Below are positions 20,923-30,328 of a DNA stretch of 64,000 nt, one piece after another. The stretch spans positions 310,001 to 374,000 of the forward strand of contig NZ_JAAATW010000003.1 in assembly GCF_009908315.1 (NCBI RefSeq). The letters are read 5' to 3'. The first letter of the stretch is position 1, and every line of letters begins with the position of its first letter. Under the pieces are notes generated by a model. The model worked only from the letters and a program-made list of their open reading frames with translations. It had not been told where the DNA came from and ran no database searches. A program made the translations under genes and the position numbers. This stretch comes from Paragemmobacter ruber. Lineage in GTDB: Bacteria; Pseudomonadota; Alphaproteobacteria; Rhodobacterales; Rhodobacteraceae.

Positions 20923-21902
20923 GCAGCGATGGCCCCCGCGTCAGAGAGGACGGATCGGATCAGGCGCAGCACGGTGGCGGGGTCTTCGGCGGTGAGGATC
21001 GCGTGGCGGGCCCCTGCCCCGGCCTGTGCGGTGTCGAGATACCAGCCCAGATGCTTGCGCGCGCAGCGCAGGCCCAGGGCCGGGCCGTAGAAGGACAGCA
21101 TCGCCTCGTAATGTTCGGCGACCATATCGGCAAAGGCCGCGCCCTGCGGGACCGCCGGGGCGGGCGTGCCGTAAAGCGCGTGGGAAATCTGCGCGAGCCG
21201 CCAGGGCGCGCCTTGCGCGCCGCGCCCGACCATGACGCCATCGGCGCCCGATAGGCGCAGGGCCGTGGCCGCCGTGGCGGCATCGGTGATGTCGCCATTG
21301 GCGATCACGGGGATGGAGACGGCCTGTTTGACCCGGGCGATGGCGGCCCAGTCGGCGGCCCCCTTGTAGAACTGGCAGCGGGTGCGGCCATGGATGGTGA
21401 TCATCTGCACCCCTGCCCCTTCGGCCCGGCGGGCAAGGTCGGGCGCGTTGAGCAGCGTGTCATCCCAGCCGAGGCGGGTTTTCAGCGTGACAGGCAGGGA
21501 TACGGCCTTCACCACCGCCTCGATCAGGTCGAGCGCGAGGTCGAGATCGCGCAGGAGCGCCGAGCCGCAAAGCCCGGTCGTCACCCGTTTGGAGGGACAA
21601 CCCATGTTGATGTCGATGATGCGGGCGCCGTTCGCCTCCATCAGGCGGGCGGCTTCGGCCATCCAGTAAGGATCGCGCCCGGCAAGCTGCACGGAGGTGG
21701 CCTGATCGCCGAGGCCAAGCTCGGCCCGCGCCCGCGCTTCGGGCTGGGCCTGGACGACCTCTTGGCTGGCAACCATTTCCGAGACGACAAGGCCCGCGCC
21801 GAAGCGCGCCACGAGGCGGCGATAGGGCAGATCGGTGATCCCCGCGAGCGGCGCGAGGAGCACGGGCGGATGGATCGTCTGTGATCCGAGGCAGAGGGCC
21901 AA
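20919..21902 (-). CDS. dusB: tRNA-dihydrouridine synthase DusB (NifR3)
   Basis: This 327-residue flavoenzyme reduces uridine in the tRNA D-loop. The TIM barrel shows LLAPLAGITDLPYRRL, the catalytic-cysteine segment DINMGCPSKRVTTGLCGSALL, and the FMN-binding ANGDI and MVGRGAQGAPW. The start is a TTG at 21902 (LALCLG...) with AAGGAA 7 nt upstream. An earlier in-frame start would add unrelated residues. This is the gene called nifR3 in R. capsulatus, always heading ntrBC. Confidence 0.94.
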   Translation of the reverse strand: MALCLGSQTIHPPVLLAPLAGITDLPYRRLVARFGAGLVVSEMVASQEVVQAQPEARARAELGLGDQATSVQLAGRDPYWMAEAARLMEANGARIIDINMGCPSKRVTTGLCGSALLRDLDLALDLIEAVVKAVSLPVTLKTRLGWDDTLLNAPDLARRAEGAGVQMITIHGRTRCQFYKGAADWAAIARVKQAVSIPVIANGDITDAATAATALRLSGADGVMVGRGAQGAPWRLAQISHALYGTPAPAVPQGAAFADMVAEHYEAMLSFYGPALGLRCARKHLGWYLDTAQAGAGARHAILTAEDPATVLRLIRSVLSDAGAIAA

Positions 21903-21995
21903 TTGCCTGTTCCTTGTGCAGTCAAGTTGGTGTTTGCGGCGCTGCGGATGCGTTGCCAAGGGTGGGCGGGGTCATTCTGTCTGAAAAACTGGCGT

Positions 21996-22012
21996 TGCAC
22001 AATTTTTGTGCA
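21996..22012. promoter_or_regulatory. NtrC-type operator (perfect 7-3-7 palindrome)
   Basis: TGCACAA-TTT-TTGTGCA is a perfect 17-bp palindrome between divergent dusB-ntrBC and ispDF. It has the same length and the same outer TGCAC/GTGCA arms as the enteric NtrC consensus TGCACCAAAATGGTGCA. It lies about 95 bp upstream of the dusB start and 83 bp upstream of ispDF. Autoregulation of the ntrBC operon is the simplest reading. Confidence 0.6.
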
Positions 22013-22094
22013 TGTTTGCTTATGGCGCTGCCAGATTGTCAGGCGCGGCGGTGTGGCCTAGGAAGGGTGAAAGGGCAAGGGAGTCGCTTGAGCC

Positions 22095-23225
22095 ATGACC
22101 ACGGCCGCCGTGATCGTCGCCGCAGGACGGGGCAGCCGCGCGGGTGGCGATGTTCCGAAACAGTGGCAAATGCTGGCCGGGCGGCCTGTGCTGGCGCATA
22201 CGCTGGCGGCCTTTCGCGGGCAGGTGGACCGCGTTGTGGTGGCGATCCATCCAGATGACCGCGACCGGGCGGCGGCGTTGGCGGGGGATGCGCTGCTGGT
22301 CGAGGGGGGGGCGACGCGGGATGCCTCGGTCCGGGCGGTGCTGGAGGCGCTGGAGGGAACGGGCGTGACGCGGGTGCTGATCCATGATGGGGCGCGCCCG
22401 CTTGTGCCGGCCGCGGTGACGCAGCGGGTGCTGGCGGCGCTGGAGCGCCATGCGGGCGCGGCCCCTGCCCTGCCGGTGAGCGATGCGCTGTGGCAGGGCG
22501 CGGCGGGGCTGGTGGCAGGCACGCGGGACCGGGCGGGGCTGTGGCGGGCGCAGACGCCGCAGGGGTTTCGCTTTGATGCCATCCTTGCTGCGCATCGCGC
22601 CCATGCGGGGCCTGCGGCGGATGACGTGGAGGTGGCGCGGGCGGCAGGCCTTGACGTGGCCATCGTCGAGGGGGATGAGGCCAATCTGAAGCTGACCTAT
22701 CCGGGCGATTTCGCCCGGGCGGAGGCGATCCTGAAGGGGCGTGGGATGGATGTGCGGTTGGGCAACGGGTATGACGTGCATGCCTTCACGGAGGGCGATC
22801 ATGTCTGGCTCTGTGGCGTGCGGGTGGCGCACGGGCGCGCGCTGCTGGGCCATTCGGATGCCGATGTGGGGATGCACGCGCTGACCGATGCGATCTACGG
22901 CGCGCTGGCCGAGGGCGATATCGGGCGGCATTTCCCGCCTTCGGATCCGCAATGGAAGGGCGCGGCGAGCCATATCTTTTTGCGCCATGCGGCCGGGCTG
23001 ATGCGCGCGCAGGGCTATGCGCTAGGCAATTGCGATGTGACGCTGGTCTGCGAGCGGCCCAAGATCGGGCCACATGCGGGCGCGATGCGGGCGGCGCTGG
23101 CGGAGATCATGGGGGTGGAGGTGGACCGGGTGAGCGTGAAGGCCACCACGTCGGAGCGGCTGGGCTTTACCGGGCGCGAGGAAGGCATCGCCGCGCTGGC
23201 GACGGCCTGTCTGGTGCGGGCATGA
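22095..23225 (+). CDS. ispDF: Bifunctional IspD/IspF (MEP-pathway cytidylyltransferase and cyclodiphosphate synthase)
   Basis: The 376-residue fusion has an N-terminal IspD domain ([47 protein letters not shown]). From about residue 218 follows an IspF domain ([50 protein letters not shown]). It makes CDP-methylerythritol and then methylerythritol cyclodiphosphate for isoprenoids. The fused form is usual in alphaproteobacteria. The stop overlaps the pgpA start (ATGA). Confidence 0.97.
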   Translation: MTTAAVIVAAGRGSRAGGDVPKQWQMLAGRPVLAHTLAAFRGQVDRVVVAIHPDDRDRAAALAGDALLVEGGATRDASVRAVLEALEGTGVTRVLIHDGARPLVPAAVTQRVLAALERHAGAAPALPVSDALWQGAAGLVAGTRDRAGLWRAQTPQGFRFDAILAAHRAHAGPAADDVEVARAAGLDVAIVEGDEANLKLTYPGDFARAEAILKGRGMDVRLGNGYDVHAFTEGDHVWLCGVRVAHGRALLGHSDADVGMHALTDAIYGALAEGDIGRHFPPSDPQWKGAASHIFLRHAAGLMRAQGYALGNCDVTLVCERPKIGPHAGAMRAALAEIMGVEVDRVSVKATTSERLGFTGREEGIAALATACLVRA

Positions 23226-23707
23226 TGCGCGCGGTGGCGACGGTTGCGGGCGTGGGGCTGCTGCGGCCTGCACCGGGAACCTGGGGTTCGGCGGTGGCGG
23301 TGGCCGCGGGCGTGGTGATCGACCGCTTTCTGGGCTTTCCGGGATTGCTGGTGGCGACGCTGGTTGTCACAGCCTTGGGCTTTTGGGCCTGCGCGGGCGT
23401 CTGCGGGCCGGGCGAGGATCCGTCGGAAGTGGTGATCGACGAGGTGGCGGGGCAATGGGTGGCGCTCATGTTTCCGTCCTTTGCCTTCTGGATGCGGGAT
23501 TTTGACGGCTGGATGCCCTATCCGGGCTGGGTGGCGGCCTTCCTGCTGTTCCGGCTGTTCGACATCTGGAAGCCCGGCCCTGTAGGCTGGGCCGACCGGC
23601 GCGGGGATGCGGCGGGGGTGATGCTGGATGATCTGATCGCGGGGGTGTTTGCCGGGATTGGCGTGGTGATTGCAGCAGGCGTGGCGCATGGGCTTTTGAT
23701 GGGGTGA
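23222..23707 (+). CDS. pgpA: Phosphatidylglycerophosphatase A
   Basis: The 161-residue inner-membrane phosphatase converts phosphatidylglycerol-phosphate to phosphatidylglycerol. The PgpA signature is visible in [42 protein letters not shown] and [10 protein letters not shown], and hydrophobic segments separate the conserved loops. Two ATGs in tandem at 23222 and 23225 both fit; the first overlaps the ispDF stop by 4 nt. It continues the ispDF-pgpA-pncC operon. Confidence 0.95.
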   Translation: MMRAVATVAGVGLLRPAPGTWGSAVAVAAGVVIDRFLGFPGLLVATLVVTALGFWACAGVCGPGEDPSEVVIDEVAGQWVALMFPSFAFWMRDFDGWMPYPGWVAAFLLFRLFDIWKPGPVGWADRRGDAAGVMLDDLIAGVFAGIGVVIAAGVAHGLLMG

Positions 23708-23711
23708 GGCG

Positions 23712-24209
23712 ATGGCAGAGCGGGGGGCGGATCGGGCGGCGGTATCGGTTCCGGACCTGTTGCAGGCCGCCCGCTATTGGGGGGTGCGCATCGCCACGGC
23801 GGAAAGCTGCACCGGGGGCCTGATCGCGGGCGCGCTGACCGAGGTGGCGGGATCGTCGGACGTGTTCGAGCGCGGCTTTGTCACCTATTCCAACGCGGCG
23901 AAGGTCGAGATGCTGGGCGTGCAGGAGGCGACGCTGGCCGCGTACGGCGCGGTGTCGGAACCCGTGGCGCGCGAGATGGCCGAAGGCGCGCTGCGCCAGT
24001 CGGCGGCGGTGCTGGCGGTTTCGGTCACGGGGATTGCCGGGCCGGGAGGATCGGAGTTCAAGCCGGAAGGGCGGGTCTGTTTCGGGCTGGCGATGCGCGG
24101 GCGCGAGACGGTGGTGGCAACGGTGGAGTTCGGGCCGCGCGGGCGCGCGCTGGTGCGGGCGGCGGCAGTGGACCATGCGCTTGGGCTGCTGGCGGGCGCG
24201 CTGACCTGA
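23712..24209 (+). CDS. pncC: CinA C-terminal domain protein, nicotinamide-nucleotide amidase (PncC)
   Basis: The 165 residues form a stand-alone CinA C-terminal domain with [35 protein letters not shown] and [22 protein letters not shown]. PncC deamidates nicotinamide mononucleotide to nicotinate mononucleotide for NAD recycling. The length is that of single-domain PncC, without the MoaB-like N-terminal domain of full CinA. It starts 4 nt after pgpA. Confidence 0.93.
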   Translation: MAERGADRAAVSVPDLLQAARYWGVRIATAESCTGGLIAGALTEVAGSSDVFERGFVTYSNAAKVEMLGVQEATLAAYGAVSEPVAREMAEGALRQSAAVLAVSVTGIAGPGGSEFKPEGRVCFGLAMRGRETVVATVEFGPRGRALVRAAAVDHALGLLAGALT

Positions 24210-24238
24210 GGGATGGCGCGGGGTGGCAGGCCGCCCTT

Positions 24239-24260
24239 GGGTATTTTTGCCAAGATGAAG
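24239..24260 (-). repeat. Dispersed intergenic element, copy A
   Basis: On the minus strand this reads CTTCATCTTGGCAAAAATACCC (22 nt). Close relatives occur at 33702 and 57092 in this window. It lies in the convergent gap between pncC and the esterase gene, next to a stem-forming region. Such elements are frequent between genes of Rhodobacterales; the function is unknown to me. Confidence 0.7.
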
Positions 24261-24274
24261 CTGCGGGCGCGCGG

Positions 24275-24313
24275 AAGGCCCCTGCCCTCGTAAGGGTTCT
24301 TTGGGGGGGCCTT
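24275..24313. terminator. Nested hairpin between convergent pncC and esterase genes
   Basis: AAGGCCCC at 24275-24282 pairs with GGGGCCTT at 24306-24313, and an inner CCCT-CGTA-AGGG stem is nested inside, followed by TTCTTT. A terminator for one or both convergent genes is likely. Confidence 0.5.
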
Positions 24314-24330
24314 GCGTCACCCCTTCTGCG

Positions 24331-25194
24331 TCAGGGGTGTTCGGCGAAGAAGCGCAGGACTTCCGTATTGGCGGTGATGTCGCGGGTGCTGCCCTGACGC
24401 GCGGCGCGGCGGCTGCCGGGCCAGGCGTGGCCGCCGCCTTCGATGGTCTGGATGCGGATCTGGGTGCGGCCCCGGCCATCGGTGTAGTTGCGTTCGAGGA
24501 CGCGGGTGCCGTCATCGACGCGGTCGATCACCCGTTCGGTGCGGGCGAGCATGGGGAACGGGGCGAGAAAGGCCGCCTCGACCGAGGCGACGGAGGCGAA
24601 GCTGGTGCGGGTGAGGCTGGTGTCGCCCTGCCCGCCCGCATAGGGAACCATGCTGTCGGCTGTGCCGTGGATATGCAGGAGGGGCACGCGTCCTGCGGGC
24701 TTTATGCGGGACGTGTCCATGGTGCCGGCCACGCCCGCCACGGCGCGGATGCGGTCGGGGCGCAGAGCGGCGTAGGTTTCGGCCATGATGGCGCCGTTCG
24801 ACATGCCGGTGATGTAGACGCGCCGCGGGTTCAGCCGGAAGCGCGCGGTGGCATCCGCGATCACCGCATCGAGGAAGGCCAAGTCATCGACGCGGTTGCG
24901 CGCCGCCGAGCCGCAGCAATAGCCGCCGTTCCAGGTGCCGGCGCGGCCGGTGCCTTCGGGGTAGATCACCGCATAGCCCTGCCGGTTGGCGGGGGTGGAG
25001 AGGCCGCTGCTGCGCGCGAATTGATCGGCGCTGCCGCCGCCACCATGCAGGGCGAGGATGACGGGGGCATCCGTGGCGCGGGGGGGAAGGTCGATCCGAT
25101 AGGACCGGTCGCCCAAGCGGACGGTTTCCGCCGGGGCGGCGGAGGGGATGAGGGGCAGCGCGCAGAGGAGAAGGACAAGGAGACGGCGGATCAT
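24331..25194 (-). CDS. Secreted alpha/beta-hydrolase of the LpqC/PHB-depolymerase esterase family
   Basis: The 287-residue protein has an N-terminal signal peptide (MIRRLLVLLLCALPLIPSAAPA). The mature part shows the oxyanion region LALHGGGGSADQFA, YPEGTGRAGTWNGG, the nucleophile elbow GMSNGAIMAE and a C-terminal GGGHAWPGS carrying the catalytic His. Relatives are called poly(3-hydroxybutyrate) depolymerase or feruloyl esterase; the substrate is not determinable. The ATG at 25194 is preferred over a TTG two codons earlier because GGGGAA is better spaced. Confidence 0.82.
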   Translation of the reverse strand: MIRRLLVLLLCALPLIPSAAPAETVRLGDRSYRIDLPPRATDAPVILALHGGGGSADQFARSSGLSTPANRQGYAVIYPEGTGRAGTWNGGYCCGSAARNRVDDLAFLDAVIADATARFRLNPRRVYITGMSNGAIMAETYAALRPDRIRAVAGVAGTMDTSRIKPAGRVPLLHIHGTADSMVPYAGGQGDTSLTRTSFASVASVEAAFLAPFPMLARTERVIDRVDDGTRVLERNYTDGRGRTQIRIQTIEGGGHAWPGSRRAARQGSTRDITANTEVLRFFAEHP

Positions 25195-25281
25195 GGGCAA
25201 TTCCCCGTGAAAGAAAGGTGAATGGCCGTGATACGCCGGGGCGGCGCGGTTCCGTCGCTATTCCTTCGCTGTTCTGGCGCG

Positions 25282-25734
25282 TCAGACCTTCGGGCCGTGC
25301 AATTCGGCGGCGCGGCGTTCGAAGGCGCGGACCACGCGCTGCATCGCATCGTTAAACACGACGCCGATGATGCCTTGCAGGATGGCGTTGCGGAATTCGA
25401 AATCGACGAAGAACTCCACCTCGCAGCCGCCCGGCACATCGCGGAAGGCCCATGTGGATTTCATGTGCTTGAAGGGGCCGTCGAGATATTCGGTGTCGAT
25501 CTTCTTCGCCTCGGGCCACAGCGTGACGCGGCTGCCGAAGCGTTCGCGAAAGACCTTGAAGCTGATAACGAGGTCGGCCTCCATCACCTCGCCCCCCGGG
25601 ATGGGGCGGCGGGTGCGGATGCGCGCGGCGGAGTTCCAGGGCAGGAACTTTGGGTAAGACCCCACATCGGCCACGAGATCATACATCTGCTGGGCGCTGT
25701 AGGGCAGGCGCTTGATTTCGTGGTGGGTGGGCAT
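25282..25734 (-). CDS. START-domain protein of the Coq10/RatA family
   Basis: The 150-residue protein begins MPTHHEIKRLPYSAQQMYDLVADVGSYPKFLPWNSAARI and shows GPFKHMKSTWAFRDVPGGCEVEFFVDFEF, the pattern of the coenzyme Q-binding START family. Proteobacterial members affect ubiquinone-dependent respiration. E. coli RatA was also reported to affect ribosome subunit association. The name 'toxin' is therefore uncertain. Divergent from hpt. Confidence 0.88.
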   Translation of the reverse strand: MPTHHEIKRLPYSAQQMYDLVADVGSYPKFLPWNSAARIRTRRPIPGGEVMEADLVISFKVFRERFGSRVTLWPEAKKIDTEYLDGPFKHMKSTWAFRDVPGGCEVEFFVDFEFRNAILQGIIGVVFNDAMQRVVRAFERRAAELHGPKV

Positions 25735-25830
25735 CCGGGCGCCTGACCTTGACTGACGACTGCATCTGACTTGGGCGTGACCTGGGGATTGGTAATGGTT
25801 AGACCGGGGCGGGAAATCAAGGGGGGCAGG

Positions 25831-26370
25831 ATGCCAGAGCGGCCATATGTCATAGACCAGATGATCAGCGCCAAGGCGATTGCCGCGCGGGTGGAGGCGC
25901 TGGCGGCGGAGATCACGGCGCATTACGCGGGCACCGACAAGCTGGTGGTGGTGGGGCTGTTGCGGGGGTCGTTCGTGTTCATCGCCGATCTGGTGCGCGA
26001 GATCGACCTGCCGGTGGAGGTGGATTTTCTTGAGGCGTCCTCTTACGGCGATGCGATGCATTCCAGCCGCGAGGTGCGCATCCTGAAGGACCTGCGGGGC
26101 GAGATTGCGGGGCGCGACGTTCTGGTGGTGGAGGATATCGTCGATACGGGTTTCACCCTGCATCATGTGAAGAACCTGCTTCTGAGCCGCGAGCCTGCGC
26201 GGCTGGAGGTCTGTGCTCTGCTGGACAAGCCGTCGCGGCGCGAGGTGGGCATCAAGGCGACGTGGACGGGGTTCGAGATCCCCGATGAGTTTGTCGTGGG
26301 CTACGGGATTGATTTCGCGCAGCGCAACCGCAACCTTCCCTATATCGGCAAGGTGCGGTTTACGGGGTGA
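25831..26370 (+). CDS. hpt: Hypoxanthine phosphoribosyltransferase
   Basis: The 179-residue purine salvage enzyme joins hypoxanthine or guanine to PRPP. The loop [19 protein letters not shown] and the PRPP motif [14 protein letters not shown] are both clear, as is the base-binding [18 protein letters not shown]. The ATG at 25831 is preceded by GGGGGGCAGG and gives the normal length. A small membrane protein gene starts 8 nt downstream. Confidence 0.95.
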   Translation: MPERPYVIDQMISAKAIAARVEALAAEITAHYAGTDKLVVVGLLRGSFVFIADLVREIDLPVEVDFLEASSYGDAMHSSREVRILKDLRGEIAGRDVLVVEDIVDTGFTLHHVKNLLLSREPARLEVCALLDKPSRREVGIKATWTGFEIPDEFVVGYGIDFAQRNRNLPYIGKVRFTG

Positions 26371-26377
26371 GCGGGAG

Positions 26378-26545
26378 ATGAACCTGACATGGCTTTTGCG
26401 CATGGCGCGCTGGGCGCGCAATCCGCCCTCGCCGCAGCGGGTGAAGCTGGTGCTGGGGGTGATCGCGCTGTGTCTGGTGATCTTTGGCTATGAATGGCTG
26501 TTTGGCTGGCCAGAGTGGCTGACGCCGCAGAAGCTGCGGCCCTGA
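26378..26545 (+). CDS. Small single-pass membrane protein, conserved type in Rhodobacteraceae
   Basis: The 55-residue protein has a basic N-terminus (RMARWARNPPSPQRVK) and one transmembrane helix (about residues 24-40), then a short Trp- and Pro-rich tail. The ATG at 26378 has GGGAG directly upstream. It lies 8 nt after hpt, so it is probably cotranscribed. Function unknown; I recall similar sequences downstream of hpt in relatives but cannot verify that here. Confidence 0.65.
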   Translation: MNLTWLLRMARWARNPPSPQRVKLVLGVIALCLVIFGYEWLFGWPEWLTPQKLRP

Positions 26546-26668
26546 GGGCCGGGCGGGATGACGCGCGCGGCTTTGGGCAGGGTGCCGCGCGGTCGCGATA
26601 TCGTCACTGGATGCGGGGGCGCGGGCCGGGCTAGGCTGCTGGACGATATTTTTTGAAAGGTCCTGCTC

Positions 26669-27553
26669 ATGCGCATATTGCCCGCCCTTGCCGTTCTTGC
26701 CCTTGGGGGTGCTGCTGCCGGTTGGTGGATCACGGCGCCCGCCCCCCTGCCCGCCGCGACCTTTGAGGGGCTGACGGGCGATCCGGTCCGGGGCGAGACG
26801 GTGTTCACGGCGGCGGGTTGCGCCTCCTGCCATGCCGCGCCGGGGGCTGCAGGCGAGTCGGCGCTGGTGCTGGCGGGCGGGCAGCGGTTCGCGTCGGACT
26901 TTGGCACCTTCGTGGCGCCCAATATCTCGCCCTCGGATCAGGGGATCGGGGGGTGGAGCGTGGCGGATCTGGGCAATGCGCTGATGCGCGGGGTATCGCC
27001 GGAGGGGGCGCATTACTACCCTGCCCTGCCCTATACGAGCTATGCCAAGATGCAGCCGCAGGATGTGGCGGATATCCACGCCTATATGCAGACGCTGCCG
27101 CCGTCGGATGTGGCGAGCCTGCCGCATGAGCTGGCCTTTCCGTTTTCGATCCGGCGCACGGTGGGCGTGTGGAAGGCGCTGTACCTGAGCGAGGACTGGG
27201 TGCTGCAGGGCGATCTGACACCCGAGGAGAGCCGGGGGCGCGAGATCGTGGAGGCGCTGGCCCATTGCGGCGAATGTCACACGCCGCGCAACGCGCTGGG
27301 GGCGATGGATACGGGGCGGTGGCTGGCAGGCGCGCCGAACCCTTCGGGCGAGGGGAATATCCCCGGCATCACGCCCGCGACGCTGACATGGTCGGCGGGC
27401 GAGATCGTCACCTATCTGACCACAGGCTTCACGCCCGAGTTCGACAGCGTGGGCGGCAGCATGGTGCATGTGGTTGACAATATGGCAAAGCTGCCCGACA
27501 GCGACCGGCAGGCGGTTGCCGCCTATCTGAAGCGGGTGGCGCCGGTGGAGTGA
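26669..27553 (+). CDS. Periplasmic dihaem cytochrome c
   Basis: The 294-residue protein has an N-terminal signal or anchor helix (residues 1-20) and two cytochrome c domains. The haem motifs are CASCH (51-55) and CGECH (200-204). Candidate axial Met residues lie in YAKMQPQD and DNMAKLP. The layout is that of cytochrome subunits of membrane dehydrogenases (alcohol, gluconate or aldehyde type), but no dehydrogenase subunit is adjacent. It probably passes electrons from a periplasmic dehydrogenase or thiosulfate-type donor. Confidence 0.85.
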   Translation: MRILPALAVLALGGAAAGWWITAPAPLPAATFEGLTGDPVRGETVFTAAGCASCHAAPGAAGESALVLAGGQRFASDFGTFVAPNISPSDQGIGGWSVADLGNALMRGVSPEGAHYYPALPYTSYAKMQPQDVADIHAYMQTLPPSDVASLPHELAFPFSIRRTVGVWKALYLSEDWVLQGDLTPEESRGREIVEALAHCGECHTPRNALGAMDTGRWLAGAPNPSGEGNIPGITPATLTWSAGEIVTYLTTGFTPEFDSVGGSMVHVVDNMAKLPDSDRQAVAAYLKRVAPVE

Positions 27554-27651
27554 CCGCATCTCGGGGGTGGGTGGTTATCATCCGCTTGTGATTGCAGGGA
27601 ATCCCCATCCATGGTAGCTGTTCAAAAAAAACGAGCAGCATGGTGTATAAA

Positions 27652-28533
27652 ATGAACAGGCACATGGGCGGCGCGCTGGCGCTGCTTCTTTTGGCTTCGC
27701 CCCTTCCCGCCATCGCGCAGGGGATGGAGGCCCTTTCCTTTACAGGTGATCTGGAATTCGAACATACGCGGCGGAACGGCGCGTCGAACACGCTGGCGGG
27801 GGGCGAGTTGTTCCTGCGCTATGAGGGGCCGATCGGGTTCGAACTGGGGGCGGATATCGACCAGAACCTCGACAACGGGGATGACAATACCGTTCCCTAT
27901 CTGGCGGTGACCTTCGGCTTCGGCCCCGGCGAGGTGGCGCTGGGCGCGCCGCAGCCGGTGGCGGACCAGTTGATCGACATTCCCGATTTCGCGGGCATCC
28001 GCGAACTGCAGCTGGGCATCGACCAGCGCACGACATCGGTGGTGACAGGCTTTGCCAAGGCGCTGGGCGAACAGATCTATGGCGCGCGGCTGGTAGCGGA
28101 ATCCGGGGCGCTGCGCTTTGGCGCGTCGCTGCACGGGGTGACGCATCAGAGCGGCGCCTTCTGGCAGGTCGCGGGCGAATATGAGGCGCCGTCGGGCACC
28201 CAGATCGAAGGCGCGGTCGAAGGCGAGGATGGCAATCTGGGCGTGACCGTGGGGGCGAACCATCAGGCGGGCCAGTTCGACATGGGGCTTTACCTGACCA
28301 GCCAGCGGATCGTGGGCAGCACGGATTCGGCGCTGGCCTACCTGGGCTATTCCGTGACCCCGTCGCTGACGCTGCGGGGGCATCTGCGCACCGAGGATGG
28401 CACGGTCAGCGGCAATACGCTGGGGGTCGAGGCGGAATACGGGTTCTCGAACGGGGCCTATGCGCAGTTCGGCGCGGCGGATGGCAACAACACCAGCATG
28501 GTGCTGGATGCGTCGGTGGGCTTCAAGTTCTGA
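27652..28533 (+). CDS. Porin-like outer-membrane beta-barrel protein
   Basis: The 293 residues carry a signal peptide ending near AIAQG. The rest consists of alternating amphipathic strands typical of alphaproteobacterial porins, ending in the outer-membrane signature GFKF with terminal Phe. It is acidic, Gly-rich and without cysteine in the barrel. Several in-frame ATGs (27640, 27652, 27664) are possible; 27652 gives a standard signal peptide. The barrel may be a 12-16-strand diffusion porin; specificity is unknown. Confidence 0.8.
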   Translation: MNRHMGGALALLLLASPLPAIAQGMEALSFTGDLEFEHTRRNGASNTLAGGELFLRYEGPIGFELGADIDQNLDNGDDNTVPYLAVTFGFGPGEVALGAPQPVADQLIDIPDFAGIRELQLGIDQRTTSVVTGFAKALGEQIYGARLVAESGALRFGASLHGVTHQSGAFWQVAGEYEAPSGTQIEGAVEGEDGNLGVTVGANHQAGQFDMGLYLTSQRIVGSTDSALAYLGYSVTPSLTLRGHLRTEDGTVSGNTLGVEAEYGFSNGAYAQFGAADGNNTSMVLDASVGFKF

Positions 28534-28580
28534 GGAAGCCTCGCCGTGCAAGCGGCTGTTTTGCTTTTGTAATATAAAAG

Positions 28581-28618
28581 GCCCGCCCCTGATCTGTCAG
28601 AGGTGGGCTGTTTCCTTT
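28581..28618. terminator. Bidirectional terminator between porin gene and lipA
   Basis: A 12-bp stem (28581-28592 with 28597-28608, one mismatch and one G-T pair) with loop TCTG is followed by TTTCCTTT on the plus side. On the minus side it is followed by CTTTTATATT. It suits both convergent genes. Confidence 0.82.
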
Positions 28619-28628
28619 CGGGCCTGCG

Positions 28629-29579
28629 TCAGGCGCGGCCGAGTTTGGCGTTGCGCGCGCTGCGGAGGCGGTCGAAATCGTCGCCCGCGTGATAGCTGGA
28701 TCGGGTGAGCGGCGTGGCCGACACCATCAGGAAGCCTTTGCCATAGGCGGCCGTCTCGTAGGATTTGAACTCTTCCGGCGTGACGAAATGGGACACGCGG
28801 TGATGTTTCGGCGTGGGTTGCAGATACTGCCCGATCGTCAGGAAATCCACATCCGCGGCGCGCATGTCATCCATCACCTGCAGCACGGCTTGCCGATCCT
28901 CGCCCAGGCCCACCATGATGCCGGATTTGGTGAACATGCCAGGATCCATCTCTTTCACCTTTTGCAGCAGGCGGAGCGAGTGGAAATAGCGCGCGCCGGG
29001 CCGCACCTCGGGATAGAGGCCGGGGACGGTTTCGAGGTTGTGGTTGAACACGTCGGGGCGCGCGGCGACCACGGTTTCCAGCGCCGAGGGCGGGCATTTC
29101 AGGAAATCGGGGGTGAGGATTTCAATCGTCGTGTCGGGCGCGCGGTGGCGGATAGCGCGGATCGTCTGGGCGAAATGTTCCGCCCCGCCATCGGCCAGAT
29201 CGTCGCGGTCCACCGAGGTGATGACCACATGCTTGAGGCCGAGCTGTTCCACCGCATGTGCGACGCGGCCCGGCTCGAACGCATCGAGCGCCTGCGGCTT
29301 GCCGGTGGCCACGTTGCAGAAGGTGCAGCCGCGGGTGCAGATCTCGCCCATGATCATCATGGTGGCATGGCCCTGGCTCCAGCATTCGCCGACATTGGGG
29401 CAGCCTGCCTCTTCGCAGACGGTGACGAGTTTCTTTTCGCGCAGGATGTCGCGGGTTTTCTTGTACCCCTCGGAGGTGGGGGCCTTGACCCGAATCCAAG
29501 ACGGCTTTTTCGGCTGCGCGTTATCGGGGCGGTGCGCCTTTTCGGGGTGGCGCTGATCGGGCAGTTTAAGGTCGCGCAA
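28629..29579 (-). CDS. lipA: Lipoyl synthase
   Basis: The 316-residue radical-SAM enzyme inserts two sulfurs into octanoyl chains on 2-oxoacid dehydrogenases. The auxiliary cluster motif [12 protein letters not shown] and the radical-SAM motif CTRGCTFC are both complete. The C-terminal SSYHAGDDF carries the conserved serine motif (RSSYHA). The TTG at 29579 ([18 protein letters not shown]) has a strong GGGAGGA upstream and agrees with Rhodobacter LipA. The longer frame upstream is not expected to be translated. Confidence 0.96.
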   Translation of the reverse strand: MRDLKLPDQRHPEKAHRPDNAQPKKPSWIRVKAPTSEGYKKTRDILREKKLVTVCEEAGCPNVGECWSQGHATMMIMGEICTRGCTFCNVATGKPQALDAFEPGRVAHAVEQLGLKHVVITSVDRDDLADGGAEHFAQTIRAIRHRAPDTTIEILTPDFLKCPPSALETVVAARPDVFNHNLETVPGLYPEVRPGARYFHSLRLLQKVKEMDPGMFTKSGIMVGLGEDRQAVLQVMDDMRAADVDFLTIGQYLQPTPKHHRVSHFVTPEEFKSYETAAYGKGFLMVSATPLTRSSYHAGDDFDRLRSARNAKLGRA

Positions 29580-29756
29580 CGGGTCATCCTCCCTCGGGGC
29601 GTGGGAAAGACATAAGCCGTTGCGGGCGCTGAGGCAACGCTGCGTGGTGACGCGGGGGGTTGCAGGGGGTGCAAGGCTGATCTCTTTGACGCAGATCATG
29701 GAATGCGGGCGGGGAGTGGGCAGGATGGGGGCCGAAGAATTGGCGGTGGGGCAGAG

Positions 29757-30326
29757 ATGACGATCGCGGAACTTGGCCTTGCGCTGGCCATCCTGTTGCT
29801 GACGCCGGGGCCTACGAACACGCTGATGCTGATGGCCGGAGCAGAGCGCGGCTGGCGCGGTGTGGTTCGGCTGATACCGGTGGAGGTGGCGGCCTATCTG
29901 GCGGTGATCGCGCCCCTTGCCCTGCTTGCGCAGGGGATGGCGGCACAGTTAGGCGCGGTGCGGCCGGTGGTGGCGCTGCTGGCGGGGGGCTGGGTGCTGT
30001 ATCTGGCGTGGTCGATGTGGCGCAGCCGCCCGCAGGATGGCGCGCAAGGCACGGTTTCGGCGCGGCGTTTGGCGGTGACAACGATGCTGAACCCCAAGGG
30101 GTTGATCATGGGGCTGGTTCTCTTGCCCGCCGCAGGAGCGACGCCTGCCGCTTTTGGGATGCTTGTTCTGTGCATCGCGGGGGTGGCCGCGCTTTGGGCG
30201 GGGATCGGCTGCGGGGTGCCGGGATCGAGGCGGGAGGCGCCGCTCCCGCCGCTGTGGCGGCGGGCGGCCTCGGTCTGGCTGGCGGGGTTGGCCGTCTTTA
30301 TCGTGGCGGGCGGGATCGCGGCCTGA
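29757..30326 (+). CDS. LysE/RhtB-family exporter
   Basis: The 189-residue protein has about five or six hydrophobic segments and the LysE-type opening [28 protein letters not shown], plus [18 protein letters not shown] in the middle. LysE-family proteins export amino acids or small metabolites. The C-terminal third is somewhat short and G/P-rich ([15 protein letters not shown]). Start ATG 29757; divergent from lipA and convergent with the DUF6456 gene 2 nt away. Confidence 0.75.
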   Translation: MTIAELGLALAILLLTPGPTNTLMLMAGAERGWRGVVRLIPVEVAAYLAVIAPLALLAQGMAAQLGAVRPVVALLAGGWVLYLAWSMWRSRPQDGAQGTVSARRLAVTTMLNPKGLIMGLVLLPAAGATPAAFGMLVLCIAGVAALWAGIGCGVPGSRREAPLPPLWRRAASVWLAGLAVFIVAGGIAA

Positions 30327-30328
30327 GA

